Shown in pieces: positions 45,623 through 55,181 of a stretch of DNA of 64,000 nucleotides (position 1 is the stretch's first letter; every line of letters starts with the position of its first letter). A program made the translations under genes and the position numbers. Source of the DNA: Actinomadura sp. NAK00032 (lineage in GTDB: Bacteria; Actinomycetota; Actinomycetes; Streptosporangiales; Streptosporangiaceae). The notes beneath the pieces are model-generated. The model saw nothing but the letters and a program-made list of their open reading frames with translations, was not told where the DNA came from and did no database searches. The stretch lies in NCBI RefSeq assembly GCF_013364275.1, contig NZ_CP054932.1:6014001-6078000 (forward strand). Direction: 5' to 3'.

Positions 45623-46603
45623 ATGCCCGCAGTAGAGACCGTCCGCGGCCCCGTCGACGTCACCGGCCTGGGCCCCACCCTCATGCACGAGCACGTCTTC
45701 GTCCTCGGCACCGAGAACGTCGAGAACTACGGCGCGGGTGACTGGTGGGACGAGGAGGAGAAGGTCGCCGACGCGGTCGCCAAGCTCCGGGAGCTCGCCG
45801 CGCGCGGCATCCGCACGATCGCCGACCCGACCGTCTGGGGCCTCGGCCGCTACATCCCGCGCATCCAGCGCATCGCCGCGGCGGTCCCCGACCTCGACAT
45901 CATCGTCGCGACGGGCATCTACACCTACCACGACATCCCGTTCCAGTTCCTGCACCGGGGCCCCGGGACGCTGGTGGACGACGGCCCCGACCCGATGATC
46001 GCCGACTTCACCCGGGACCTGACCGAGGGCATCGCCGGGACGGGCGTCAAGGCCGCGTTCCTCAAGTGCGCCGTGGACTCCCCCGGCCTCACCCCGGGCG
46101 TCGAGCGCATCCTGCGGGCCGTCGCGGCCACGCACCGCGAGACCGGCGCGCCGATCACCGTCCACACCGAGAGCTCGGTCCACGCGGGCCGCGAGGTCGT
46201 GGACGTCCTGCGGGGGGAGGGCGTGGACCTCGCCAAGGTCGTCATCGGGCACGCCGGCGACAGCAACGACCTCGACTACCTGATGGAGCTGGCCGACACC
46301 GGCGCGATCCTCGGCATGGACCGGTTCGGCCTCGACATCATCAACCCGACCGGGAACCGGGTCACCACCGTCGCGGCGCTGTGCGGGCGGGGGTACGCCG
46401 ACCGGATGGTCCTCAGCCACGACGCGAGCTGCTTCATCGACTGGTTCGGCCCCGACCCGGCGACCGTCCCGGCGATGCAGCCGAACTGGAACTACCGGCA
46501 CATCAGCGACGACGTGCTGCCCGCGCTGCGCGCCGCGGGCGTCACCGAGGCCCAGCTCGACCAGATGCTGGTCGGCAACCCGCGGCGCTACTTCACCCGC
46601 TGA
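45623..46603 (+). CDS. Phosphotriesterase-family hydrolase (lactonase-like)
   Basis: A 326-residue TIM-barrel metal hydrolase of the phosphotriesterase family. The two-metal site is complete: H22 and H24 in MHEH, the probable carboxylated K148 in FLKCAVD, H181 in VHTESS, H210 in GHAGD, and D267 in LSHDASC. Relatives hydrolyse lactones, esters or organophosphates. The physiological substrate is unknown, and the ligand of the divergent TetR protein might be related to it. The ATG has GGGAGAG upstream. Confidence 0.88.
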   Translation: MPAVETVRGPVDVTGLGPTLMHEHVFVLGTENVENYGAGDWWDEEEKVADAVAKLRELAARGIRTIADPTVWGLGRYIPRIQRIAAAVPDLDIIVATGIYTYHDIPFQFLHRGPGTLVDDGPDPMIADFTRDLTEGIAGTGVKAAFLKCAVDSPGLTPGVERILRAVAATHRETGAPITVHTESSVHAGREVVDVLRGEGVDLAKVVIGHAGDSNDLDYLMELADTGAILGMDRFGLDIINPTGNRVTTVAALCGRGYADRMVLSHDASCFIDWFGPDPATVPAMQPNWNYRHISDDVLPALRAAGVTEAQLDQMLVGNPRRYFTR

Positions 46604-46691
46604 CCGGCGACACGGCGCCACCTCCTCCACTTTTCGGACTATTTCCCCGGTATCGGGAATCATTGGGGGATCTGCGGGAGGAGGCACCGAG

Positions 46692-47777
46692 GTGAGCGAA
46701 GACCCCGTGCGTCGCGGCGCCCGCGCCGCGGTTCCGATGCTCCTGGCCGCGCTCCTGGCCCTGCTCGCGCCGGGCTGCCGGGTGATGGAGAACGGCGGGC
46801 CGGAGGACGTCCCCGCGCCCGTCACGACCGCGGCGGCCAAGCCGTCCAAGCCCAGCGGCCGGCGGCCCGGCGTGGTCAACATCGAGACCGAGCAGGAACT
46901 GAACGGCACCCGCGCCGCCGGCACCGGCATCGTGCTCACCGCGGCCGGCCTCGTGCTGACCAACAACCACGTGATCCGCGGCGCCACCGCGATCAAGGGC
47001 ACCGACACCGACAACCGCCGCACCTACCGGGCCGAGGTCGTCGGCTACGACCGGGCCGGCGACATCGCGGTGATCCGGCTGACCGGCGCGGCCCGGCTGA
47101 AGACCGCCGCGTTCGGCTCCGCCGCCGGGGTGGACGTCGGCGACGTCGTCACCGCCGTCGGCAACGCGGGCGGCAAGGGCGGGAACCCCACCGTGGTCAC
47201 CGGCAAGGTCACCGGGCTGGAGCAGTCCGTCACCGCCCGCGACGACACCAACGGCACCTCCGAGCGGCTCACCGGGCTGATCGAGACCAACGCGCCGATC
47301 AAGCCGGGCGACTCCGGCGGCCCGCTGCTGGACACCCGCGGCAAGGTCATCGGCGTCAACACCGCCGCGTCCGCGGGCCTGTCGACGCGGGGCGCGACGC
47401 CCGCGAAGGAGCACCGCGGCTACGCCATCCCGTCCGACCGGGCGCTGGAGATCGCCCGGCAGATCCAGCGCGGCCAGGCGTCCTCGACCGTGCACATCGG
47501 GCGGACGGCCATGCTCGGCGTCAAGGTCCGCTCCAACGGCCGCTCCCCCGGCGCGCTCGTCGCCGAGGTCGTGCCCGGCACCCCGGCCGAGGCGGCGGGC
47601 ATCCCGGTCGGCGCCGCCATCGTCACCTTCGGCGACGACGCCGTGGACGCCCCGTCCACGCTCACCTCCCTGATGCTCGGCCGCCACCCGGGCGACTCCG
47701 TCCGCGTCGAGTGGACGACCAAGCAGGGCGCCCGCACGCAGGCCACCCTCCGGCTGGCGGAAGGGCCGCCCCAATAG
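46692..47777 (+). CDS. HtrA-like serine protease, probable lipoprotein
   Basis: A 361-residue trypsin-like protease with a PDZ domain. The N-terminus has a charged start, a hydrophobic stretch and LLAPGC with C29, an imperfect lipobox. A Pro/Lys-rich linker follows. The catalytic triad is H93 (TNNHVI), D124 (GDIAVIRL) and S208 (GDSGGPL). The PDZ domain is about 268-358 (LGVKVRSN, GTPAEAAGIPVGAAIVTFGDDAV). It probably acts outside the membrane in protein quality control. GTG start with GGAGG upstream. Confidence 0.87.
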   Translation: MSEDPVRRGARAAVPMLLAALLALLAPGCRVMENGGPEDVPAPVTTAAAKPSKPSGRRPGVVNIETEQELNGTRAAGTGIVLTAAGLVLTNNHVIRGATAIKGTDTDNRRTYRAEVVGYDRAGDIAVIRLTGAARLKTAAFGSAAGVDVGDVVTAVGNAGGKGGNPTVVTGKVTGLEQSVTARDDTNGTSERLTGLIETNAPIKPGDSGGPLLDTRGKVIGVNTAASAGLSTRGATPAKEHRGYAIPSDRALEIARQIQRGQASSTVHIGRTAMLGVKVRSNGRSPGALVAEVVPGTPAEAAGIPVGAAIVTFGDDAVDAPSTLTSLMLGRHPGDSVRVEWTTKQGARTQATLRLAEGPPQ

Positions 47778-47833
47778 CGGCGCCCGCCGTGCGACAGTGG
47801 AGGCAGCCGCCTACCCCGAGGATGTGTTGCCCC

Positions 47834-50110
47834 ATGACGCGCAAGGCGCCCGCCGATGACTTCGACGATTCGGGTCTCGACGTCACGAAGCCGAAGACGT
47901 GGGCGGCGGGCGTGCCCGGGGTCACGGCCGCGCTGCGCCAGTCGTACGCGCAGATGGGCGCCGGGCGGACGGCGCTGACGCTGCTGCGCGTCAACCAGAA
48001 GCAGGGGTTCGACTGCCCGGGGTGCGCGTGGCCGGAGGGCGACCACCGGCACATCGCCGAGTTCTGCGAGAACGGCGCGAAGGCCGTCGCGGAGGAGGCG
48101 ACGACGCGGCGCGTGACCCGCGAGTTCTTCGCCCGGCACACCGTCGCGGAGCTGGCCGGGCGCTCCGACCACTGGCTCGGGCAGCAGGGCCGGCTCACCG
48201 AGCCGATGGTGAAGCGGGCCGGGTCCGCGCACTACGAGCCCATCGGGTGGGACGAGGCGATCGGGCTGCTGGCGTCCGAGCTGACCGCACTCGGCTCCCC
48301 GGACGAGGCCGTCTTCTACACCTCGGGCCGGACGAGCAACGAGGCCGCGTTCGCCTACCAGCTGTTCGCCCGCGCGTTCGGCACCAACAACATGCCGGAC
48401 TGCAGCAACATGTGCCACGAGTCGTCCGGGTCCGCGCTGAGCGAGACGATCGGCATCGGCAAGGGCTCGGTCCTCCTCGACGACCTCTACCAGGCCGACC
48501 TGATCTTCGTCGTCGGCCAGAACCCGGGGACCAACCATCCCCGGATGCTGTCGGCGCTGGAGAGGGCCAAGAAGGAGGGCGCCCGCGTCGTCGCGGTGAA
48601 CCCGCTGCCCGAGGCGGGGCTGATGCGGTTCAAGAACCCGCAGCGGCCGGCCGGGGTCACCGGGAAGGGCACCGTCCTCGCCGACCGGTTCCTGCAGATC
48701 CGGCTCAACGGCGACCTGGCGCTGTTCCAGGCGCTCAACCGGCTGCTCCTCGAATCGGACGCCCCCGGCGCCCTCGACCGGGAGTTCCTCGACGCCCACG
48801 CGCACGGGTTCGCGGCGTTCCGCGAGCACGCCCTCGCCCTGGACTGGGACGACGTCCTGGAGGCGACCGGCCTCACCCGCGGCGAGATCGCCGCGACGCT
48901 CGGCGACGTCCTCGCCGCGAAGAAGATCATCGTGTGCTGGGCGATGGGCCTCACCCAGCACCGCAACTCGGTGCCGACGATCCGGGAGATCGTCAACTTC
49001 CTGCTGCTGCGCGGCAACATCGGCCGCCCCGGCGCGGGCGTCTGCCCGGTGCGCGGCCACTCCAACGTGCAGGGCGACCGGACGATGGGCATCTGGGAGA
49101 AGCCGAAGCCCGCGTTCCTGGACGCCCTCGCCGCCGAGTTCGGCTTCGAGCCGCCGCGCGAGCACGGCCTGGACACCGTGGACGCGATCCGCGCCATGCG
49201 CGACGGCCGGGCCCGGCTGTTCCTCGGCATGGGCGGCAACTTCGTCCGCGCCACCCCCGACTCGGCCGTCACCGAGGCGGCGCTGCGCGGGTGCCGGCTG
49301 ACCGCGCAGGTGTCCACCAAGCTCAACCGGTCGCACGCGGTGACGGGCGAGCTGGCGCTGATCCTGCCGACGCTCGGCCGCACCGAGCGCGACGTGCAGG
49401 CGTCCGGGCCGCAGTTCGTGTCCGTCGAGGACTCGATGGGCATGGTCCACGCGTCCCGGGGGCGGCTGGCACCGGCGTCCGGGCACCTGCTGTCGGAGGT
49501 CTCCATCGTGTGCCGCCTCGCGAAGGCCGCGCTCCCCGGCTCCGCCATCGGCTGGGACGCCATGGAGTGCGACTACGACGTGATCCGCGACCACGTCTCC
49601 CGCGTCGTCCCCGGCTTCGCCGGCTACAACGCCCGCGTCCGGGAGCCGGGCGGCTTCACCCTCCCCCACGCGCCCCGCGACGAGCGGAGGTTCCCCACCG
49701 CGACCGGCAAGGCCAATCTGACGGTCAACGAGCTGGAGGTGCTGCGGGTCCCCGAGGGGCGCCTGCTCCTGCAGACCGTCCGCAGCCACGACCAGTACAA
49801 CACCACCATCTACGGCCTCGACGACCGCTACCGGGGCGTCAAGGCGGGACGCCGCGTCGTCTTCGTCAACCCCGACGACCTGTCCGCCCTCGGCGTCGCC
49901 GACGGCGCGACGGTCGACCTGGTCTCCGAATGGTCGGACGGCACCGAGCGCCGCGCCCCCGCCTTCCGCGTCGTCTCCTACCCCACCGCCCGCGGCTGCG
50001 CCGCCGCCTACTTCCCGGAGACCAACGTCCTCGTCCCCCTCGACAGCACCGCCGAGGTCAGCAACACCCCCACCTCCAAGTCCGTCGTCGTCCGCCTCGA
50101 ACCGGCGTGA
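47834..50110 (+). CDS. FdhF/YdeP-type molybdopterin oxidoreductase
   Basis: A 758-residue molybdopterin enzyme of the YdeP/formate-dehydrogenase-alpha-like family. The N-terminal signature is NQKQGFDCPGCAWPEGDHRHIAEFCENGAKAVAEE (C61, C64). Further family marks are YTSGRTSNEAAFAYQLFARAFGTNNMPDCSNMCHESSG, the GQNPGTNHPRM pocket and CPVRGHSNVQGDRTMGI. Length and order are normal for the family. Some relatives contribute to acid resistance, but the reaction is unknown. No electron-transfer partner or FdhD gene is beside it. ATG at 47834 is preferred; an ATG at 47822 sits on the purine-rich site. Confidence 0.86.
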   Translation: MTRKAPADDFDDSGLDVTKPKTWAAGVPGVTAALRQSYAQMGAGRTALTLLRVNQKQGFDCPGCAWPEGDHRHIAEFCENGAKAVAEEATTRRVTREFFARHTVAELAGRSDHWLGQQGRLTEPMVKRAGSAHYEPIGWDEAIGLLASELTALGSPDEAVFYTSGRTSNEAAFAYQLFARAFGTNNMPDCSNMCHESSGSALSETIGIGKGSVLLDDLYQADLIFVVGQNPGTNHPRMLSALERAKKEGARVVAVNPLPEAGLMRFKNPQRPAGVTGKGTVLADRFLQIRLNGDLALFQALNRLLLESDAPGALDREFLDAHAHGFAAFREHALALDWDDVLEATGLTRGEIAATLGDVLAAKKIIVCWAMGLTQHRNSVPTIREIVNFLLLRGNIGRPGAGVCPVRGHSNVQGDRTMGIWEKPKPAFLDALAAEFGFEPPREHGLDTVDAIRAMRDGRARLFLGMGGNFVRATPDSAVTEAALRGCRLTAQVSTKLNRSHAVTGELALILPTLGRTERDVQASGPQFVSVEDSMGMVHASRGRLAPASGHLLSEVSIVCRLAKAALPGSAIGWDAMECDYDVIRDHVSRVVPGFAGYNARVREPGGFTLPHAPRDERRFPTATGKANLTVNELEVLRVPEGRLLLQTVRSHDQYNTTIYGLDDRYRGVKAGRRVVFVNPDDLSALGVADGATVDLVSEWSDGTERRAPAFRVVSYPTARGCAAAYFPETNVLVPLDSTAEVSNTPTSKSVVVRLEPA

Positions 50111-50166
50111 CCCGACCGTGCCGCGCGCGGGTCGCGGGGCGGGCGGGAGCGGTTTAGGCTTCGGGC

Positions 50167-50817
50167 ATGACGAACCTGCCCGAGCAGTCGGGGATGTCCG
50201 GAGCTCCGGAGATGCGGGCCGGCGACGCCGATCGGGAGCAGGTCGCGCGGGTGCTGCGCGACGCGGCCGGCGACGGGCGGCTCACCCTGGCCGAACTCGA
50301 CGAGCGGCTCGACGCGGTGTACGCGGCGAAGACCTACGGGGAGCTGGCGCCGCTCACCCGCGACCTGCCGGCGGCGGGCACGTCCGCGCCGGCGGTGCCG
50401 CCGCACGGGGCCGACTGGCGGCCGGTGGCGAGCGCGCCGTCCTGGAAGATCGGCATCGGCGTGATGAGCGGGTTCCTGCGCTCGGGCGTGTGGAACGTCC
50501 CCGCCAAGTTCACCGCGTTCGCGTTCTGGGGCGGCGGCAAGATCGACCTGCGCGAGGCCCGGTTCGCCGAGGGGGTGGTGACGATCCGCGCGCTGGCGAT
50601 CATGGGCGGGGTCGAGATCATCGCCCCGGACGACATCACCGTGCACGTCAAGGGCCTCGGCATCATGGGCGGGTTCGACCAGCGGGCGAGCGGCCCGGGG
50701 GCGCCGGGCTCGCCGACGGTCGTGGTGAAGGGGTTCGCGTTCTGGGGCGGCGTCGGGGTGAAGCGCCGCAAGCGCCGCGCGGACAAGCGGCGCGAGGAAC
50801 TCGGCCAGGGCGAGTAG
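50167..50817 (+). CDS. DUF1707 and LiaF-like domain protein
   Basis: A 216-residue protein. Residues 15-70 form a DUF1707 domain (MRAGDADREQVARVLRDAAGDGRLTLAELDERL, with YAAKTYGELAPLTRDLP). The C-terminal half has repeated glycine-rich strands (FAFWGGGKIDLREARF, ALAIMGGVEIIAP, GLGIMGGF) like the LiaF C-terminal domain linked to cell-envelope stress. There is no transmembrane segment, unlike many family members. It stands alone between the molybdopterin gene and a convergent TetR gene. Confidence 0.83.
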   Translation: MTNLPEQSGMSGAPEMRAGDADREQVARVLRDAAGDGRLTLAELDERLDAVYAAKTYGELAPLTRDLPAAGTSAPAVPPHGADWRPVASAPSWKIGIGVMSGFLRSGVWNVPAKFTAFAFWGGGKIDLREARFAEGVVTIRALAIMGGVEIIAPDDITVHVKGLGIMGGFDQRASGPGAPGSPTVVVKGFAFWGGVGVKRRKRRADKRREELGQGE

Positions 50818-50850
50818 CCGCCGGCCTTCTCGCCGCCCCCCGGGAAACCG

Positions 50851-51585
50851 TCAGCGCGTCCCGGCGGCGACGCGGTCGAGCCATTCGGCGAGCAGCGCCG
50901 CCTCGGTCGCGGTCAGCTCGGGCGGCGGGGCCGCCGCCAGCGCGGTGCGCAGCGCCACGGCGCGGGACGCGACCGCGCCGTCGCCCGGCGCCCCGTCCGG
51001 GACGTCCGGGACGGTGATCGCGGCCAGCACCGCCTCCCGGGTGCGGACGGACAGCTCCGCGTCGCCCTGCCGGTCCGCTCGCCGGTCCGCTTGCCGGTCC
51101 GCGCCGCCGGAGACGACCGCGAGCGTGACCCCGACCCCGGCGGCGTGGATCATCCGGACGGCGGTCGCGACGGGGACGCGCAGCCGCCCGGCGCGGGCGA
51201 CGGCCTCGACCAGGCCGGTCAGGATGCGGTCCGCCTCCGCCGCGACGGGCGGCGTGCGGGCCGTGCCGTACATCAGCGTGTAGAACGCGGGGTTGGTGCG
51301 GCCGAACTCGACGTGCAGGTCCCAGCCGCGGCGCAGGTCCTCGACGGGGTCGCCGGTGGGCGGCTGGGCGCGCTTGCTCGCCAGGTACTGCTCGAACCCG
51401 TGCGCGGCGACGGCGTCGAACAGGCCGCGCTTGTCGCCGAAGTGGTGGTACAGGGTCGGCGCCCCGACCCCGGCGGCGGCGCACACGGCACGGGTCGAGA
51501 CCGGTTCGCCGCCCGCCTCGGCGAGCAGCCCGGCGGCCGCGCGGACGATCCGGTCCCGCGTGTCGAGGTCCTTCTGCGCAGTCAC
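50851..51585 (-). CDS. TetR-family regulator
   Basis: A 244-residue TetR regulator. The HTH domain covers residues 10-58 (RIVRAAAGLLAEAGGEP, RAVCAAAGVGAPTLYHHFGDK). Between 150 and 165 there is a short repeat (ADRQADRRADRQ) caused by tandem GCCGGTCCGC-like DNA near 51070-51100, probably an unstructured loop. GTG at 51585 abuts a 12-bp palindrome. It is divergent from the zinc alcohol dehydrogenase and probably controls it. Confidence 0.84.
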   Translation of the reverse strand: MTAQKDLDTRDRIVRAAAGLLAEAGGEPVSTRAVCAAAGVGAPTLYHHFGDKRGLFDAVAAHGFEQYLASKRAQPPTGDPVEDLRRGWDLHVEFGRTNPAFYTLMYGTARTPPVAAEADRILTGLVEAVARAGRLRVPVATAVRMIHAAGVGVTLAVVSGGADRQADRRADRQGDAELSVRTREAVLAAITVPDVPDGAPGDGAVASRAVALRTALAAAPPPELTATEAALLAEWLDRVAAGTR

Positions 51586-51597
51586 AACATCGATGTT
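51586..51597. promoter_or_regulatory. 12-bp palindrome AACATCGATGTT at the tetR start
   Basis: A perfect palindrome immediately upstream of the GTG of the TetR gene, in the 121-bp divergent gap. The gap also has AT-rich elements (TATACA, TATAGT) suited to promoters. It is a candidate autoregulatory operator. Confidence 0.5.
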
Positions 51598-51706
51598 ACA
51601 GAAATTTTGGCACCACCGCTATACATCTCCTGTAGCGCGGCTATAGTCTCGACTGTATCGCTGATTAGGCGGCAGCTCGCCGCCGCTACCGAGAGGGGAT
51701 GCGCTC

Positions 51707-52720
51707 ATGCGCAGCGCCGTTCTGCCCGCCGCGGGCAAGCCACTGGAGATCGTCGAGCGCGAGGCGCCCGAGCCGGGCCCCGGCGAGATCCTGGTCCGGG
51801 TCACCGCGTGCGGGATGTGCTTCTCCGAGGTCAACCACCTGCGCGGCCACTACCCGTTCGGGATGTTCCCGACCGTCCCCGGGCACGAGATCAGCGGCGT
51901 CGTCGCCGCGCTCGGCGAGGGCGTCGACTGGCCCGCCGTCGGCACCCCCGTCGGGACGGGCTGGATCCACGGCTCCTGCGGCCACTGCGACCAGTGCGTG
52001 CGCGGTGACCAGATCCTGTGCACCGGTGCGCCCAAGCGCGTCACGGGCGTCAACACCGACGGCGGCTACGCCGAGTACTTCGTCGGCCGCGCCGGATTCG
52101 TCACCCCGCTGCCGGACGGCCTGGACCCGGTCGCCGGCGCCCCGCTGATGTGCGCCGGGATCACCGCGTTCAACGGGCTCCGGCGCGCGGGCGCGGTCGC
52201 CGGGTCGCGGGTCGCCGTGCTCGGCACCGGCGGCGTCGGCACGATGGCCCTGCGGTTCGCCGCCGCGATGGGCGCCCGCGTCGCCGTGGTCTCCCGGTCG
52301 CGCCGCGCCGAGCGGGAGGCGCGCCGCTTCGGCGCCGAGCTGTTCGTGCCGACCGGCGAGCAGGACCCGGCCGAGGCCCTGCGCGCCTGGGGCGGCGCGG
52401 ACGTGGTGGTCAACACCGCCCCCGACACCGCGACCGGCCTCGCCGCGTTCGGCGGCCTGCGCCCCGACGGCACCCTGCTCTACCTCGGCATGGGCGCCGA
52501 GAACGTCAGCGTGCCGCCGGCCGCCCTGGTGATGGGCCGGCTGCGGGTGATGGGCGTGCCGTCCGGGTCGCCGCACGACCTGCGCGACACGCTCGACTTC
52601 GCGGTGGCGCACGGGATCGTCCCCGAGGTCGCGCCGGTCCCGCTGGAGGAGGCGCCGCGCGTGCTGGCCGCGATGGACGAGGGCGCCCACCACGGCCGGG
52701 CGGTCATCACCTTCGGGTGA
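51707..52720 (+). CDS. Zinc-dependent alcohol dehydrogenase
   Basis: A 337-residue medium-chain dehydrogenase with both zinc sites. The catalytic zinc ligands lie in CGMCFSEVNHLRGH and PGHE; the structural zinc has four cysteines in CGHCDQCVRGDQILC. The NAD(P) fold has VAVLGTGGVGTMALRFAA. The substrate is unknown. The ATG has GAGAGGGG upstream. Its last 14 bases overlap the convergent amidase gene. Confidence 0.88.
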   Translation: MRSAVLPAAGKPLEIVEREAPEPGPGEILVRVTACGMCFSEVNHLRGHYPFGMFPTVPGHEISGVVAALGEGVDWPAVGTPVGTGWIHGSCGHCDQCVRGDQILCTGAPKRVTGVNTDGGYAEYFVGRAGFVTPLPDGLDPVAGAPLMCAGITAFNGLRRAGAVAGSRVAVLGTGGVGTMALRFAAAMGARVAVVSRSRRAEREARRFGAELFVPTGEQDPAEALRAWGGADVVVNTAPDTATGLAAFGGLRPDGTLLYLGMGAENVSVPPAALVMGRLRVMGVPSGSPHDLRDTLDFAVAHGIVPEVAPVPLEEAPRVLAAMDEGAHHGRAVITFG

Positions 52721-54104
52721 ACCGGCGCCAGGGGCGCGCCTTCTCGAAGGCGGCGCAGGCCGTCATGACCAGGGCGTCGGCGTGCCGGGCGCCGACCACC
52801 TGGAGGCCGATGGGCAGGCCGTCCGCGGTGAAGCCGCACGGCAGGCTCGCGGCCGGCTGCTGGGTCATGTTGAACGGGTAGGTGAACGGGGTCCAGCCCG
52901 TCCAGCGCGGGGACGGCGAGCCCGCCGGGGCCTCCCGGCCCGCCTCGAACGCGGCGATCGGCATCGTCGGGGTGAGCAGCAGGTCGTAGCGCTCGTGGAA
53001 CAGGCCCATGCGGCGGCCGAGCTCCATCCGGCGGGCGGTGGCGGTGAGGTACTCGACGGCCGAGTACCGCGCGCCCTGCTCGCAGATCTCCCGCAGGCCC
53101 GGGTCGAGCCGTGCCCGCTCCGCCACGGACAGGTGCTCGACGACCTTCGCCGCGCCCGCGAACCAGAGCACCTCGAACTCGCCGGCGGGGTCGCCGCCGA
53201 GCCCCGGGTCGGCCTGCTCGACCTTGGCGCCCAGCTCGGTGAAGACCTCCGCGGCGGCCGCGACGGACGCGGCCACCTCCGGGTCGACCCGCGCGAAGCC
53301 GAGGTCGGGGCTGTAGGCGACGCGCAGCCCGGTCAGGTCGTCCGCGCCGGCGTCGGCGAACGGGACGTCCGGGGGCGGCAGCGCCGACCAGTCGCGGCCG
53401 TCGGGGCCGCACACCGCGTCCAGCAGCAGCGCCGCGTCGGCCACGGTGTTCGTCATCGGGCCGGTGTGCGCGAGCGTTCCGAACGGGCTCGCCGGGTAGT
53501 GCGGGATGCGGCCGTAGGTCGGCTTGATGGTGAAGGTGCCGGTGAACGAGGCCGGGATGCGCACCGAGCCGCCGCCGTCGGTGCCGAGCGCGAGCGGCGC
53601 CATGCCCGCCGCGACGGCCGCCGCCGCCCCGCCGCTGGACCCGCCCGGCGTGCGGGACGGGTCCCACGGGTTGCGGGTGACGCCGGTGAGCGGGTTGTCG
53701 GTCACGCCCTTCCACGCGAACTCCGGCGTGGTGGTCTTGCCGGCGAACACCGCGCCCTGCTCGCGCAGCCGCGCCACGGCCGGGGAGTCCTCGTCCCAGG
53801 GGCCCGCGGGGTCGATCGTCGTGGAGCCGCGCAGCGTCGGCCAGCCGCGGGTGAGCAGGACGTCCTTGATGGAGACGGGCACGCCGTCGAGCGGGCCGAG
53901 CGTCGCGCCGCGGCGCCACCGGTCGGCGGCCGCCCGCGCCATGTCGAGCGTCGTCTCCTCGTCGACGAGGCAGTAGGCGTTCAGCCCCGGATCGTCGCGC
54001 GCGATCCGGGCCAGGACCGCCTCGGCGGCCTCGACCGGGGAGAGCGTCCCGGCCCGGTACTCCGCCAGCAGTTCGGTCGCGGTCAGGTCGGCCGCGTCGG
54101 CCAT
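52707..54104 (-). CDS. Amidase (amidase signature family)
   Basis: A 465-residue amidase. The Ser-cis-Ser-Lys triad is visible: Lys in VSIKDVLL, Ser in TPGGSSGGAAAAVAAG, and the second Ser in DGGGSVRIPAS. It hydrolyses an amide to an acid and ammonia or amine. It starts two bases after the stop of the hydroxyacid dehydrogenase, so the two form an operon. ATG at 54104 has AAGGGGG five bases upstream. It is not GatA, as no gatB or gatC is present and it sits in a catabolic setting. Confidence 0.88.
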   Translation of the reverse strand: MADAADLTATELLAEYRAGTLSPVEAAEAVLARIARDDPGLNAYCLVDEETTLDMARAAADRWRRGATLGPLDGVPVSIKDVLLTRGWPTLRGSTTIDPAGPWDEDSPAVARLREQGAVFAGKTTTPEFAWKGVTDNPLTGVTRNPWDPSRTPGGSSGGAAAAVAAGMAPLALGTDGGGSVRIPASFTGTFTIKPTYGRIPHYPASPFGTLAHTGPMTNTVADAALLLDAVCGPDGRDWSALPPPDVPFADAGADDLTGLRVAYSPDLGFARVDPEVAASVAAAAEVFTELGAKVEQADPGLGGDPAGEFEVLWFAGAAKVVEHLSVAERARLDPGLREICEQGARYSAVEYLTATARRMELGRRMGLFHERYDLLLTPTMPIAAFEAGREAPAGSPSPRWTGWTPFTYPFNMTQQPAASLPCGFTADGLPIGLQVVGARHADALVMTACAAFEKARPWRRFTRR

Positions 54105-54106
54105 GG

Positions 54107-55129
54107 CTACCCCCTTCGCTCGATGCCGGGACCCTGCCCGGTGCCGGAACCCACGTAGCCGAGCCGCTTGTCGACGACGTTGCGCAGCGGGCGCCCCGCC
54201 GCGAAGCGGCCGAGGTTGTCGGTGAACAGCCGGACGAGCTCGTCCCGCCAGCCGATGACGTCGCCGGACATGTGCGGGGACACGATGACGTTCGGCAGCT
54301 CCCACAGCGGGGAGGACGGCGGGAGCGGCTCGTCCTCGAAGACGTCCAGCGCGGCGCCCGCGATCCGGCCCGCGCGCAGCGCCTTGACGAGGTCGGGCTC
54401 GGCGACCAGCGCGCCCCGGCCCACGTTGATCAGCCGCGCCGACGGGCGCATCCGGTCCAGCGCCGCGGCGTCGATCATGCCGCGCGTCCGCGCGGTGAGC
54501 GGCGCCGCGAGCACGACGTAGTCGGCGGCGGCGAGCGCCGCGTCCAGCCGCTCCATCGGGACGACGGTGCCGAGGTCGGGATCGGCGTCGCGGGCGGTGC
54601 GGCCCGCGCCGGTGACGGCGAGCCCGGCGGCGGCCAGCCGGCGGCCGATGGCGCGGCCGATCGGCCCGGTGCCGACCACGAGCGCGCGGGCGCCGTCGAT
54701 CCGCTCGGTCTCGCGGTGCCGCCAACGCCGCTCGCCCTGGAGCCGGACGGTCGTGTGCAGGTCCTTGGCGAAGGTGAGCACCAGGCCGAGGACGTACTCG
54801 GCGATCGGCTCGTCGAAAATCCCTCGCGAGTTGGTGACAACCGTGTCCCCCTCGACGAGCGCCGGGAACAGCAGCCGGTCGACGCCGGCGCTCGCGATGT
54901 GCACCCACCGGGGGCCGCCCGCGGCCGGCCACGCGCCCGCGAGCGCGTCGGAGAGGAAGTCCCACATGAAGACGGCGTCGGCGCCGGGAAGCGCCTGCGC
55001 CAGGGCGTTCTCGCGGACGTACCGGACGCGGGCGAGCCGCTCCGCCGCCGCCATCCCGCGCGGCTCGGCGTCGCCCACGAGGACCACCACGTCGGGCGGC
55101 GCACCCGGTGCGGGCTGGACAGGCTCCAT
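54107..55129 (-). CDS. D-2-hydroxyacid dehydrogenase
   Basis: A 340-residue NAD-dependent D-isomer 2-hydroxyacid dehydrogenase. The NAD motif is VVGTGPIGRAIGRRL. The catalytic residues are Arg in LINVGRGALV, Glu in ALDVFEDEPLP and His in VIVSPHMSGD. It interconverts a 2-keto acid and a D-2-hydroxy acid; the substrate is unknown. ATG at 55129 has GGAAG eight bases upstream; GTG at 55138 is less likely. It is divergent from the DUF3830 gene cluster across a 301-bp control region. Confidence 0.87.
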   Translation of the reverse strand: MEPVQPAPGAPPDVVVLVGDAEPRGMAAAERLARVRYVRENALAQALPGADAVFMWDFLSDALAGAWPAAGGPRWVHIASAGVDRLLFPALVEGDTVVTNSRGIFDEPIAEYVLGLVLTFAKDLHTTVRLQGERRWRHRETERIDGARALVVGTGPIGRAIGRRLAAAGLAVTGAGRTARDADPDLGTVVPMERLDAALAAADYVVLAAPLTARTRGMIDAAALDRMRPSARLINVGRGALVAEPDLVKALRAGRIAGAALDVFEDEPLPPSSPLWELPNVIVSPHMSGDVIGWRDELVRLFTDNLGRFAAGRPLRNVVDKRLGYVGSGTGQGPGIERRG

Positions 55130-55181
55130 CGGCGTCACTTCCGGATCGGCGGAGTTTACGTGAAGGCAACTCGCGGAGGCA

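Noticed and set aside
46641-46660. Short inverted repeat TTCCC-N7-GGGAA upstream of the protease as an operator
   Set aside because: The arms are only 5 bp in GC-rich DNA, with no promoter or regulator beside it; chance cannot be excluded.
52707-54104. GatA subunit of the tRNA amidotransferase
   Set aside because: There are no gatB or gatC neighbours, and it forms an operon with a hydroxyacid dehydrogenase.
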